NCBI GenBank assembly: GCA_016793115.1
Contig: JAEUIN010000259.1
Span: forward strand, 1 to 64,000
Direction of reading: 5' to 3'
Length of the DNA stretch: 64,000 nucleotides
Source: Planctomycetaceae bacterium
GTDB taxonomy: Bacteria; Planctomycetota; Planctomycetia; Pirellulales; PNKZ01
Shown here piece after piece: positions 45,046 through 53,742 of this stretch; position 1 is the stretch's first letter, and each line of letters begins with the position of its first letter. The notes under the pieces were generated by a model. It was not told where the DNA came from, searched no databases, and worked only from the letters and a program-made list of their open reading frames with translations. Made by a program: the position numbers and the translations under genes.

Positions 45046-47661
45046 TTAGAAGATTCCCAACGCCGAAAGGCTGTAGCGAACGATCAATCCGGCCGCGACG
45101 ACCGCGACCATGCTCATCAACTTGATGAGAATGTTCAGGCTCGGTCCGCTCGTGTCTTTAAACGGATCGCCCACCGTGTCGCCGACGACCGCCGCCTTAT
45201 GCGCCTCGGTTCCCTTGCCGCCGTGAACGCCCGACTCAATATACTTTTTGGCGTTGTCCCAAGCACCGCCCGCGTTGGCCATAAAAACGGCCACGCAGAA
45301 GCCGCAGGTCAGACCGCCGACCAGTAGTCCCATAATGCCGCTCACGTCAAGCAGCATGCCGGTCACGACGGGCACGATCAGCGCCAAGAGCGACGGAAGA
45401 ATCATTTCTCGCTGCGCGGCCTTCGTACTAATCGCCACCGGCGCGGCGTAGTCCGGTATATCCGTCCCGGCCATGATGCCCGGTTTCTCGCGGAACTGTC
45501 GCCGCACTTCTTCGACCATCCCCTTCGCCGCGCGACCGACCGCTTTCATCGTCAACGCACAGAACACAAACACGGACATCGCTCCGACGAACAAACCGAC
45601 CAAGACCTTCGGGTTCATAAGCGTGACGTCGTAATAGCGCATAAAATCCGCCATCGTCGCCGAGTGGACGGGAACCATGCGCTTCTCGGCGATCAGTTCC
45701 GTTTCACTGAACCCGGCGGGTAACACGCTGTCGTTCGGCAGCTTGGCAAAATCGGGAATCGCGTCGCCGTCGAGCACGAGTATCGCCTCGTTCTTGCGCG
45801 GTTCCGGCCCAAGCTTTACAATCACGCCCTTCGTGAGTTTCACGAATTGCCCCTCACGAAGCATCGTGCGCTGTCCGCCGATCGTCAGGTATTGCTCCGG
45901 CGTTCCTTCCACGTTCTCGGCTACGACCGTTCCCCAACGTTCATACCCGATGCGTACTTCTTCGATGTACGCGGCCAGCAGCGCCAACGCCGTAAGCGCG
46001 GCCGAACCGATGGCGAAACCCTTGCCCGTCGCGGCCGTCGTGTTGCCGAGGCTGTCGAGCGCGTCGGTGCGTTCGCGAACCATCGGGTCGAGCCCGGACA
46101 TCTGAGCGTTACCGCCCGCGTTGTCGGCGATCGGACCGTAGGCATCGGTGGCAAGCGTGATGCCCAGCGTGCTCAGCATGCCGACTGCGGCGATGCCCAC
46201 GCCGTACAGGCCGAGCGCAAATTGGTTCGGGTCGGAGAAATTGAAGTCGTTGGCGAAGCCGAATGAGAGCAGCGTCGCCGCGCCGACGACGAGCACCGGC
46301 ACCCAAGTGCTGATCATGCCTTCGGCGACGCCGCCGATGATGATCGTAGCGGGTCCGGTCAACGCTTGATCGGCCAAGCCCTGCGTCGGCTTGTAATCGT
46401 AGCTGGTCGAATATTCGGTCCATTTGCCGATCAACCATCCGGCAAGCAAACCGGTGATGACGCTCAGCGACACCTTCCAATGATCGGGGGTAATCACATA
46501 GCACAGGGCGAACGATGCGCCGATGATGCACACCGTCGAGAAGTTGATGCCGCGGGCCAAAGCTTTCAGCAGGTTGTTAAGGCTGGAGTTTTCGTCGGTT
46601 TTCACCATGTAGATACCGGCGATCGAAAGCAACGTCCCCACCGCGGCCAGGGCCATGGGCAAGAATAAGGCTCGCAGTTGCATTTCTGGGTTGCCGACAA
46701 ATGCCGCCACGCCCAGCGCCGCCGTGGCTAGAATCGAACCGCAGTACGATTCGTACAAGTCGGCGCCCATGCCTGCCACGTCGCCGACGTTGTCGCCCAC
46801 GTTGTCGGCGATCGTCGCCGGATTGCGAGCATCATCTTCCGGAATGCTATGTTCGACTTTGCCCACCAAGTCGGCTCCGACGTCGGCCGCTTTTGTGAAA
46901 ATGCCGCCGCCCACGCGGGCGAATAGCGCTTGGCTGCTGGCCCCCATACCGAAGCACAGCATCGTCACGGTGATCTCGATGAGCGACATTTCGTTGCCCG
47001 GGCTCACAATCGGCACGAGCCAGTACAAAATCGCAAACCAGAGACAGATATCGAGCAAGCCGAGCCCGACGACCGTGAGCCCCATCACCGCCCCCGCGCG
47101 GAAGGCGACCTGCAAGCCTTGATTGAGCGACTTCTGCGCACCGGCCGCGGTACGGTTGCTCGCGAGCGTCGCCGTCTTCATGCCGAAGTAGCCGGCCAAA
47201 CCGGAGAAAAAACCGCCGGTGAGAAACGCCACCGGCACCCACGGGCTCTGCACTCCTGCATAAGCCGCGAGTACGAACAGCAAGCAAATGACGACGAAGA
47301 AGAACGCGACGACTTTGTATTGTTGTCGCAAGTAGGCGTAGGCTCCGGTCCTCACGAAGCCTGCGATTTCGACCATTCGCGCATTGCCGGGATCCGCCTG
47401 ATTCATCCATTTGTAAAACGACATGGCCTGCACTAGAGCGGCCAACGCACCGACCAATGCCAAGGCCCAAATCCCGATCGCCATGGTCTGGAAGCCGCTC
47501 GACTCGGAATGGCTCTCGGCGGCCGGCGGTGAACTCACGGCGGCCGACTGCGCATAGGCGACGCCCGCCGTCGCACAGACCGCAATCAATAAGAAAACGA
47601 GACCGGCCCATTTTCGGGCTCCGTTTCCGCTCATTCGAGACTGCCTACACGAAGCTTTCAT
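45046..47661 (-). CDS. hppA: Membrane-bound ion-pumping pyrophosphatase with extra loop
   Basis: An 871-residue integral membrane protein that hydrolyses pyrophosphate and pumps H+ or Na+. A signal-like first span ([18 protein letters not shown]) precedes about 16 membrane helices. The pyrophosphate site is seen in [18 protein letters not shown] and [20 protein letters not shown]. The [10 protein letters not shown] motif (about residue 540) has the Ala/Gly pattern associated with K+-dependent enzymes. A ~100-residue soluble insert (about residues 565-670, with [17 protein letters not shown]) between two helices is unusual; the family is ordinarily 660-770 residues long. ATG 47661 has AAAGGA six bases upstream. 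Confidence 0.93.
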   Translation of the reverse strand: MKASCRQSRMSGNGARKWAGLVFLLIAVCATAGVAYAQSAAVSSPPAAESHSESSGFQTMAIGIWALALVGALAALVQAMSFYKWMNQADPGNARMVEIAGFVRTGAYAYLRQQYKVVAFFFVVICLLFVLAAYAGVQSPWVPVAFLTGGFFSGLAGYFGMKTATLASNRTAAGAQKSLNQGLQVAFRAGAVMGLTVVGLGLLDICLWFAILYWLVPIVSPGNEMSLIEITVTMLCFGMGASSQALFARVGGGIFTKAADVGADLVGKVEHSIPEDDARNPATIADNVGDNVGDVAGMGADLYESYCGSILATAALGVAAFVGNPEMQLRALFLPMALAAVGTLLSIAGIYMVKTDENSSLNNLLKALARGINFSTVCIIGASFALCYVITPDHWKVSLSVITGLLAGWLIGKWTEYSTSYDYKPTQGLADQALTGPATIIIGGVAEGMISTWVPVLVVGAATLLSFGFANDFNFSDPNQFALGLYGVGIAAVGMLSTLGITLATDAYGPIADNAGGNAQMSGLDPMVRERTDALDSLGNTTAATGKGFAIGSAALTALALLAAYIEEVRIGYERWGTVVAENVEGTPEQYLTIGGQRTMLREGQFVKLTKGVIVKLGPEPRKNEAILVLDGDAIPDFAKLPNDSVLPAGFSETELIAEKRMVPVHSATMADFMRYYDVTLMNPKVLVGLFVGAMSVFVFCALTMKAVGRAAKGMVEEVRRQFREKPGIMAGTDIPDYAAPVAISTKAAQREMILPSLLALIVPVVTGMLLDVSGIMGLLVGGLTCGFCVAVFMANAGGAWDNAKKYIESGVHGGKGTEAHKAAVVGDTVGDPFKDTSGPSLNILIKLMSMVAVVAAGLIVRYSLSALGIF

Positions 47662-48130
47662 CAGAGTTCCTTTTCTCGATTGCATCCATTACGCAGCCGA
47701 CGTCATGCCGACGAACCGTCGGTCCAGCTCTTCCCGCCTGCCTTCTCCGTACATCGGAGTGACTTTGTGATTCGCAAAGGATAACGACGAAAGCTAAAAA
47801 AAACCACAGTTTACGGTTGCTTCTTGACATTCTTACGCGTCGTCGCCCAATGGGGCCGACGAACGTCGACCGCCGCACGAACCGAAACCGCGCCGATTCT
47901 ATAACTTCGACGCCCTTTCGTTCGCGCAGAGTCCGCTTCCCGACCGCCTACCATAGACGGCTTGCATGCATATCCAACGCAGGCGGCTGCGATCGCGGCG
48001 TCATGTTGCCGGTCGCGCGCGTCTTCGTGTGGCGCTCGTTCTACTCGATGCCAACCCGGAAAGGGCCTAACCGCCTCGCAGGTCGTCGGCCGCTCTGGGT
48101 CGCGAAGACGCTACGTCCGCGGAACCTTTT
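47662..48130. other. Upstream region of hppA and downstream region of the membrane protein gene
   Basis: No gene is convincing here. The sequence holds small hairpins such as CCGACG...CGTCGG (47708-47722) and an A-rich segment (47796-47804). I see no clear promoter on either strand that I would trust. Confidence 0.45.
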
Positions 48131-50545
48131 CTATTTCCGGGGCGTGCGATGTACCGCGACGACCATTTCGCGAGCCGTCGGATCATCGACGACGATCTCG
48201 TACGTTTCCGGATGATTTTGAATATAAGCTCCGACATATCCCTCGTAACGCGCACCGTCGACCAGCAGAAAGTCGACCTGCCGAGCGGCGAGCTCGCCGA
48301 GGATTTTCCGATGGTCCATCGTGGCGGCGACGTTCCGGTCGGCCTCGCCCGCGTCGTTCCACGCAACGCAATACAACGGGTGCTTGCCGACGCGAATCTC
48401 TTCGCGAATCACCCGGTCTCGAAGGACCGTATCGACCGGCGAGATCGCCAAATAAACCGGGCCATAGAGCGACAGACACTTCGATTCGAACGGATGGATC
48501 AGAATCCGCGAGCCTGCGGGCGCCGTGCGCACCCACTGGATCGTGCGCGGCGACAATCCAAACGAATTGTCGTCGCTCCACCAATCGATCGCCGGCCGAT
48601 ATCGGGCTAGGTCCGCGGCGAGAAAGCGATCGCGCGCATCATCGAACAGCGGTGCAAAGAAGCCGATCACGAACAGCGCGGCCGGCACGAGATAGCCGCG
48701 CGGCTCGGCGGGGCGGAGCCGCTCGCGTATCGCCGCGACTAGGCAGGCCATGGGCGCCGCGAAACTCAACGCCGTCGCCGTCGCGGCCAAACCAACAGGG
48801 GACGAAACAAAGGTCGTCTTGAAAATCGCTCCCAACACCAAACCGATCAGTGCCGTCGCCAACGTTGCCGTCGCATCAACCAATTGTCGCCTGCCGCTCG
48901 CGGGCCAAGCCCGACTCACCGTCTGAAACGTCCGCGAACCGCAAACGGTCAGCGCCGCGCCGATCGCCAGATACGCAGGCACATGAAATAGCCGCGGCGT
49001 CGACATATAGAACTCGCTGTACGTGAGCGCAGTGACCGCTAAAACGCCGGTGTTCCAGCACAACGTGAGCAGCCACAGCAAGTAGCAATAAACGGCGACT
49101 TGCCGATCCGCGCGTCCCCCCAGAATCGCACAAACAATGATCGACATCGCCGCCAAATACAACCACGCGTCGCTGAACACGCCGTCGGACAACATCTCGA
49201 TGATGTCCGACGTGGAGTAGTCCGCCGCCTTCGGCCTCTCGTTGAGCAAAAAGTGAAATGGGAAGTGAAACAACCCGCGTACTCCGGCGACGTTCTGCGG
49301 CTCGAGCGCGGCCTGTAAAACGCGTCGCTTGATTCCCATTTCATCGATCCCATGCTCGCCGCGCGCCACCAGCGGCAGCGAGGCCCCGATGCAGCCGAGG
49401 GCCGTGAGCGCCACCAAGCCGAGCGTCGCCAGCCAAGCACGCCGGCTTCGGCGATCACGAAAGCCTCGCAACGTCAAAATCGCCGGCGCCGCCAGCCCTA
49501 CGGCGTAGCCGGTTTGCAACAGTTCGCGCGGATGCATTAGAAACGCCGTGACGAGCGTCGCGACGAGCATGATCGCCGTCCGCCGACTGCGCCGTCGAAA
49601 GAATTCCCAGGCGGCCGCCCCGCACAGCGGCAGCAGCACGTCGAGCGCGACATCGCCGTGGTTCGCCGTCCCGTAAAACGCGAATACGCCGCGCGTGGGA
49701 TCGGTCGCCAAGATCCAGCTCAGACTACTCGCCCCCTGAAAAGGCAAACCGCTTGCGCAAACGGCGGCGACCGCGAGAAACACGACCGTCGCGCGACGCC
49801 GCGTCATGAAAACGGCTTGAACAAGCCAATACAGACTAGCTCCGGCGAGCAACGGCACCACAAATCTCGCGCGATGAAAGATCGGCAGTGGATCGACGCC
49901 GCAGAGTCGCGACCACCCGGCCAGCAAGAACTCCCACCAATGCACGAAATTGGGCGGCGGCGCGCCGCGCTCCAGCCCGAGGTCGTCGAGCACGAGCGGC
50001 AGTTCGCGGTACAGACGCATGTAGGAAATATGCAGCAGCGATTCGCCGCCGACACCGTCCGGCTTATCCCCCCAGCGATAGGCCAAGACTGCGGCGACGA
50101 CCGGCACGACCAACACCGCGAGGCCGAGCGCAAGCTCCGCCGGATTCCGCGCCGGACGCGGAACCAACGACGCCAAGAAAGCAAACGTCCGCCCCCGCAG
50201 TGCTCGGACCGCGACGACGACGATCGCCGCCGCGCACAATCCCAATACAGCGCCGCCCCAAGCGGCGATCGTCGCGCCGCAGAGCAAGCAAGCACCGGCC
50301 GCAATGATTTCGACCAGCATCGACAAGCCGAACCCAATCGCGACGGTCTGCCACGGGTGTTTGCTGCGGAAGCCGAGCAATTCGCCGCACAACAAGCCGG
50401 GAACTAAGAACACCAGCGCCGCACCGGCGACGATACGAGGCGCGCTTTCGTCGACCAATCTTGCGTCGGCGACCCACCAAACGCCGCAGACGATCGTCAA
50501 GGCGGCGCAACACAATCCGACGATCAATTCGGAGTATTTTTGCAT
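48131..50545 (-). CDS. Large multi-spanning membrane protein of unknown function
   Basis: An 804-residue protein. It has about 15 hydrophobic segments, starting with LIVGLCCAALTIVCGVWWVA. A large loop with GESLLHISYMRLYRELPL and NFVHWWEFLLAGWSRL follows the early spans. The C-terminal ~140 residues are soluble (PIDWWSDDNSFGL..., RILIHPFESKCLSLYGPVYLAI, EIVVDDPTAREMVVAVHR). The layout recalls GT-C type glycosyltransferase-like proteins, but I cannot see a definite motif. ATG 50545 gives a normal first span; it lacks a good ribosome-binding site, and an in-frame start at 50602 is an alternative. Confidence 0.65.
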   Translation of the reverse strand: MQKYSELIVGLCCAALTIVCGVWWVADARLVDESAPRIVAGAALVFLVPGLLCGELLGFRSKHPWQTVAIGFGLSMLVEIIAAGACLLCGATIAAWGGAVLGLCAAAIVVVAVRALRGRTFAFLASLVPRPARNPAELALGLAVLVVPVVAAVLAYRWGDKPDGVGGESLLHISYMRLYRELPLVLDDLGLERGAPPPNFVHWWEFLLAGWSRLCGVDPLPIFHRARFVVPLLAGASLYWLVQAVFMTRRRATVVFLAVAAVCASGLPFQGASSLSWILATDPTRGVFAFYGTANHGDVALDVLLPLCGAAAWEFFRRRSRRTAIMLVATLVTAFLMHPRELLQTGYAVGLAAPAILTLRGFRDRRSRRAWLATLGLVALTALGCIGASLPLVARGEHGIDEMGIKRRVLQAALEPQNVAGVRGLFHFPFHFLLNERPKAADYSTSDIIEMLSDGVFSDAWLYLAAMSIIVCAILGGRADRQVAVYCYLLWLLTLCWNTGVLAVTALTYSEFYMSTPRLFHVPAYLAIGAALTVCGSRTFQTVSRAWPASGRRQLVDATATLATALIGLVLGAIFKTTFVSSPVGLAATATALSFAAPMACLVAAIRERLRPAEPRGYLVPAALFVIGFFAPLFDDARDRFLAADLARYRPAIDWWSDDNSFGLSPRTIQWVRTAPAGSRILIHPFESKCLSLYGPVYLAISPVDTVLRDRVIREEIRVGKHPLYCVAWNDAGEADRNVAATMDHRKILGELAARQVDFLLVDGARYEGYVGAYIQNHPETYEIVVDDPTAREMVVAVHRTPRK

Positions 50546-50708
50546 GCGAGGTTTATAGCCCGGTCGCCGCGGGCCGCCAATGTCGAACGGTCCTCGCAAC
50601 ATTTAGTCTGCCGACGATTTCGAGCGGCGCCGGGGCGGCTTGTACCGCGGAACGACGCCGAGATAATAACGACACGGGAAATGCTCAGTTTCACGCAAGG
50701 AATTCATC

Positions 50709-51734
50709 GTGGGCAACGTTCGATTCGGTCTCATCGGCTACGGAGCCTGGGGTTCGCATCATGCCGCGGCGATCGCCAAAGCCGCGGGCGCTGAACTCTG
50801 CGCGATCGCGGTTCGCAGCCCTGAGTCGCAAGCCGCGGCCCGGCAGGCGTTTCCCCAGGCCCAGGTCGTCGCCGACTATCGGGAGCTGACCGCGAACCGC
50901 GAACTCGACGTGATCGACGTCGTCGTGCCGAGCCATCTGCATTGCGAGATCGGCTGTGCGGTGCTCAAGTCTGGCAAACACTTGCTCCTCGAGAAACCGA
51001 TGTCGGTCAACGTCGGCGAATGTGATCGGTTGATGGCCACGGCCCGCGAAGCGCAGCGAACGATCGCCGTCGGGCACGAACTACGCATGTCGAGCCTCTG
51101 GGGCGGTGTGAAACGGATCATCGACGACGGCGGCATCGGGAAGCCGCTGTATGCGTTGATCGAACTCTCGCGCAAACCGTATCGCCAAGGGGCCGACGGC
51201 TGGCGCTACGACATCAAACGCGTCGGCAACTGGATCCTTGAGGAGCCGATTCACTTCTTCGATCTGGCTCGCTGGTATCTCGCGGCCGACGGCGAGCCGA
51301 CTTCGGTCTACGCTCGCGCGAACTCGCGGCAGCCCGAACATCCCGAGTTGCAGGATAACTTCTCGGCGATCTTGCACTTCCCGCAAGGAGCGTATGCCGT
51401 CGTCACGCAGACGCTGGCCGCGTTCGAACACCACCAAACGGTGAAAGTCACCGGCACGAAAGGTGCGATTTGGGCGTCTTGGAGCGGGGCTCTGGATCGC
51501 ACTTTACACCCTACGCAATCGCTCAAACATTTTGACGGCGAACATCTGTACGACGTCAAGCTCGATCGCATGAGCGGCGAGGTGTTTGAGCTCGAAGACG
51601 AAATGGCGATGATGGTTCGCGTCGTCCGCGAGGGAATTCAACCGCGGGCCACGGCTCTCGACGGTCGCTGGTCGGTCCACATGTGCAATGCGGCCCAGCA
51701 GTCGGTCGACACCGGCGCGATCGTCGCATTGTAG
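50709..51734 (+). CDS. Gfo/Idh/MocA-family oxidoreductase
   Basis: A 341-residue NAD(P)-dependent oxidoreductase. The dinucleotide fold is VRFGLIGYGAWGSHHA near the N-terminus, and LLLEKPMSVN carries the conserved EKP near residue 96. The C-terminal half (from ~120) is the alpha/beta substrate domain. GTG start with AAGGA seven bases upstream. It leads a three-gene run with a NagB-like protein and a PIG-L deacetylase, so an amino-sugar substrate such as an N-acetylhexosamine or its derivative is likely (inference). Confidence 0.88.
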   Translation: MGNVRFGLIGYGAWGSHHAAAIAKAAGAELCAIAVRSPESQAAARQAFPQAQVVADYRELTANRELDVIDVVVPSHLHCEIGCAVLKSGKHLLLEKPMSVNVGECDRLMATAREAQRTIAVGHELRMSSLWGGVKRIIDDGGIGKPLYALIELSRKPYRQGADGWRYDIKRVGNWILEEPIHFFDLARWYLAADGEPTSVYARANSRQPEHPELQDNFSAILHFPQGAYAVVTQTLAAFEHHQTVKVTGTKGAIWASWSGALDRTLHPTQSLKHFDGEHLYDVKLDRMSGEVFELEDEMAMMVRVVREGIQPRATALDGRWSVHMCNAAQQSVDTGAIVAL

Positions 51735-51761
51735 TTCGCTCGCCGCATTCTGGACCGCGTC

Positions 51762-52607
51762 ATGCCCGCCAATTACCCCGACTATCTGAACGTTCCCGCC
51801 GCCCGACTCGGCGAAGGCACCGGCGTGCGAGTCCGCTTGCTGGACGATGCGTCGATCGCGCAGGCCATGGCCGACGACATGTTCGAGGCGCTGCGTGCCG
51901 CACTCGATTCGGGGCGTGCTCCCGTGTTCATCATCCCGGTCGGCCCCGTCGATCAGTTCCCGGTGCTCGCCGAGAAAATCGCCGCCGCCGAGCTCGATTG
52001 CCGTAGCGCCGTGTTTATCAACATGGACGAATACCTCGACGATTCCGATCACTGGCTCGACGCGACTCATCCGCTCAGCTTTCGCGGCTACATGCGGCGG
52101 GCCTTCTACGATCTTTTGCCGGCGAATCTCGCGCCGCGGTCGGAAAATCGCGTGTTTCCCGATCCGCAGCGTCCGGAGGCGATCGGCGAACTCATCGCGG
52201 CCGGCGGCGGCGTCGACGTCTGCTACGGCGGGATCGGCATCAACGGCCATCTGGCGTTTAACGAGCCGCCGGAGCCGGGCGAGACCGTGTCCCGCGAGCA
52301 ATTCGCCGACTTGCCGACGCGCGTGCTTTCACTGGCCCGCGAGACGCGCACGATCAACAGCGTCACGGTCGGCGGCGAGATTTCGGTCGTGCCGCGGCGC
52401 GCCGTCACCATTGGGATGCGAGAAATCCTCGCGGCGCGCTCCATCCGATTGTATTGTAATCGTCCGTGGCAGGCGGCCGTGGTCCGGCGCGTGCTGCACG
52501 GACCGATCACCTCGGCTTGCCCGGCCTCGCTCGTGCGCGGCCATCCCGACGCCCGCTTGACCGCCGCACGGCAGGTCGCCGAAGTTCCCGACATTCGCTT
52601 GCGCTAG
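51762..52607 (+). CDS. NagB-like glucosamine-6-phosphate isomerase/deaminase homologue
   Basis: A 281-residue protein resembling NagB, which converts glucosamine-6-phosphate to fructose-6-phosphate and ammonia. Asp89 in FINMDEY matches the catalytic base, and GIGINGHLAFNEP (about residues 158-170) holds His163 and Glu168 of the ring-opening group. The position of the third catalytic residue (Asp141 in E. coli) is Asn161. The flanking genes support an amino-sugar role, but the reaction may differ. It starts 27 bases after the oxidoreductase; ATG at 51762 has no strong ribosome-binding site. Confidence 0.78.
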   Translation: MPANYPDYLNVPAARLGEGTGVRVRLLDDASIAQAMADDMFEALRAALDSGRAPVFIIPVGPVDQFPVLAEKIAAAELDCRSAVFINMDEYLDDSDHWLDATHPLSFRGYMRRAFYDLLPANLAPRSENRVFPDPQRPEAIGELIAAGGGVDVCYGGIGINGHLAFNEPPEPGETVSREQFADLPTRVLSLARETRTINSVTVGGEISVVPRRAVTIGMREILAARSIRLYCNRPWQAAVVRRVLHGPITSACPASLVRGHPDARLTAARQVAEVPDIRLR

Positions 52608-52624
52608 CTTTCGGAGTTGTTTCG

Positions 52625-53341
52625 ATGCCGGTTCAATTCTCGTTTACCGACGAACGCGTGCTGGCCGTGTTGGCACATCCCGACGACGCCGAACTTCTGT
52701 GCGCGGGCACATTGGCGCGAGCGCGCGACGACGGCGCGGAGATCGCCTTGTGCATTCTCTGCCGCGGCGACAAGGGCCAGCCGGTGACGCCGGTTCCGGA
52801 ACTGGCCCGCCAGCGGCAGCAAGAAGCGGCCGAAGCGGCGCATTTGCTCGGCGCGGAGACTTACTTCGGCGATTTCGCCGACGGCGAACTCACCGACGAC
52901 TATCCGTCACGGTTGCGCCTGATTGAAATCGTGCGACGATTTCGGCCGACGCTCATGCTCGCTCACACCCCGGACGACTATCACTCGGACCATCGGGCCG
53001 CGTCGGCCTTGGCCGAGGCGGCGTCATGGTTTTGTTCGTCGCGCGGACATCGCACGCCGAGCGAACCGCTGACGACTCCGCCCGCGCTCTGGTTCTGCGA
53101 CTCGCTGGAAATGCTCGGCTTTCAACCGGCGTTCTACGTCGACGTCTCCGACTACGTCGGCCTGAAACAGCAAATGCTGGCCTGCCACCGCAGCCAGTTG
53201 CAACGCTCGGGCGACCGCGACTTCACGCCGCTGGAGGAACTCCTCGTCCGCCAAGCCGCGGCCCGCGGCTCGCAAGCCGGCGTCGCAGCGGCGGAAGCCT
53301 TTCGACAACACCAAGCCCTGCTGCGCACGCGGGCTTGGTAG
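52625..53341 (+). CDS. PIG-L family deacetylase
   Basis: A 238-residue zinc-dependent N-acetylglucosaminyl deacetylase-like enzyme. The metal motif VLAHPDDAEL is at residues ~16-24 (His18, Asp21), and the third ligand His is in DDYHSDH about residue 120. It may remove the acetyl group from N-acetylglucosamine or a derivative before the NagB-like step (inference). ATG 52625 has GGAG eight bases before it; it is 17 bases after the NagB-like gene. An earlier in-frame start would overlap that gene heavily. Confidence 0.87.
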   Translation: MPVQFSFTDERVLAVLAHPDDAELLCAGTLARARDDGAEIALCILCRGDKGQPVTPVPELARQRQQEAAEAAHLLGAETYFGDFADGELTDDYPSRLRLIEIVRRFRPTLMLAHTPDDYHSDHRAASALAEAASWFCSSRGHRTPSEPLTTPPALWFCDSLEMLGFQPAFYVDVSDYVGLKQQMLACHRSQLQRSGDRDFTPLEELLVRQAAARGSQAGVAAAEAFRQHQALLRTRAW

Positions 53342-53592
53342 TTGCGGCGAACATTTCGCTTTGCCTGTTCCGCCGAGATCTGGCGCCGCGCGTCAAGCGT
53401 CGGAAGTGGCCGGCCAAAAAATTTCCTCGAAGCGGCTCCGCGCCTTTGCTATGGTGCCGGATGGTGCGCAAAACGCGGAGCTTGGCGACGACGGTTCGGA
53501 CGAGCGAGGGGGTGCGGACGGCGGACGTTCGTCGACACGCCGATTTTTTGATCGTCGCTCGCGTTGAGTTGCGTCGAGTTTTGTTGCGCAAA

Positions 53593-53623
53593 CCGCGCAA
53601 CTATTTCGCCGATAGATGCGCGG
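53593..53623. repeat. Hairpin repeat, copy 1
   Basis: CCGCGCAACTAT (53593-53604) and ATAGATGCGCGG (53612-53623) form a 12-base stem with one A-A mismatch and a seven-base loop TTCGCCG. Copy 2 lies 51 bases on with the same core. Confidence 0.75.
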
Positions 53624-53642
53624 ATTTAAGTAAGACAATAGG

Positions 53643-53675
53643 GGTGCGCAACTATCGACCGAATAGATGCGCACC
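53643..53675. repeat. Hairpin repeat, copy 2
   Basis: GGTGCGCAACTAT (53643-53655) and ATAGATGCGCACC (53663-53675) form a 13-base stem, loop CGACCGA. The core and its A-A mismatch are the same as in copy 1, whereas the outermost pairs differ on both arms together (CC/GG against GGT/ACC). Confidence 0.75.
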
Positions 53676-53742
53676 GACTCGCGTTCGTCGAGTTCCGGCA
53701 TCGAGTCGGAATTGCCGTCGACGAAAGGAAACGGAGCGGGAG

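Larger units (their letters stand above)
53342..53742. other. Gap between convergent genes with two hairpin repeats
   Basis: No gene is supported. A long plus-strand open frame crosses this interval but only by running antisense through the M28 peptidase. The two hairpins at 53593-53675 are the notable content. Confidence 0.5.
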
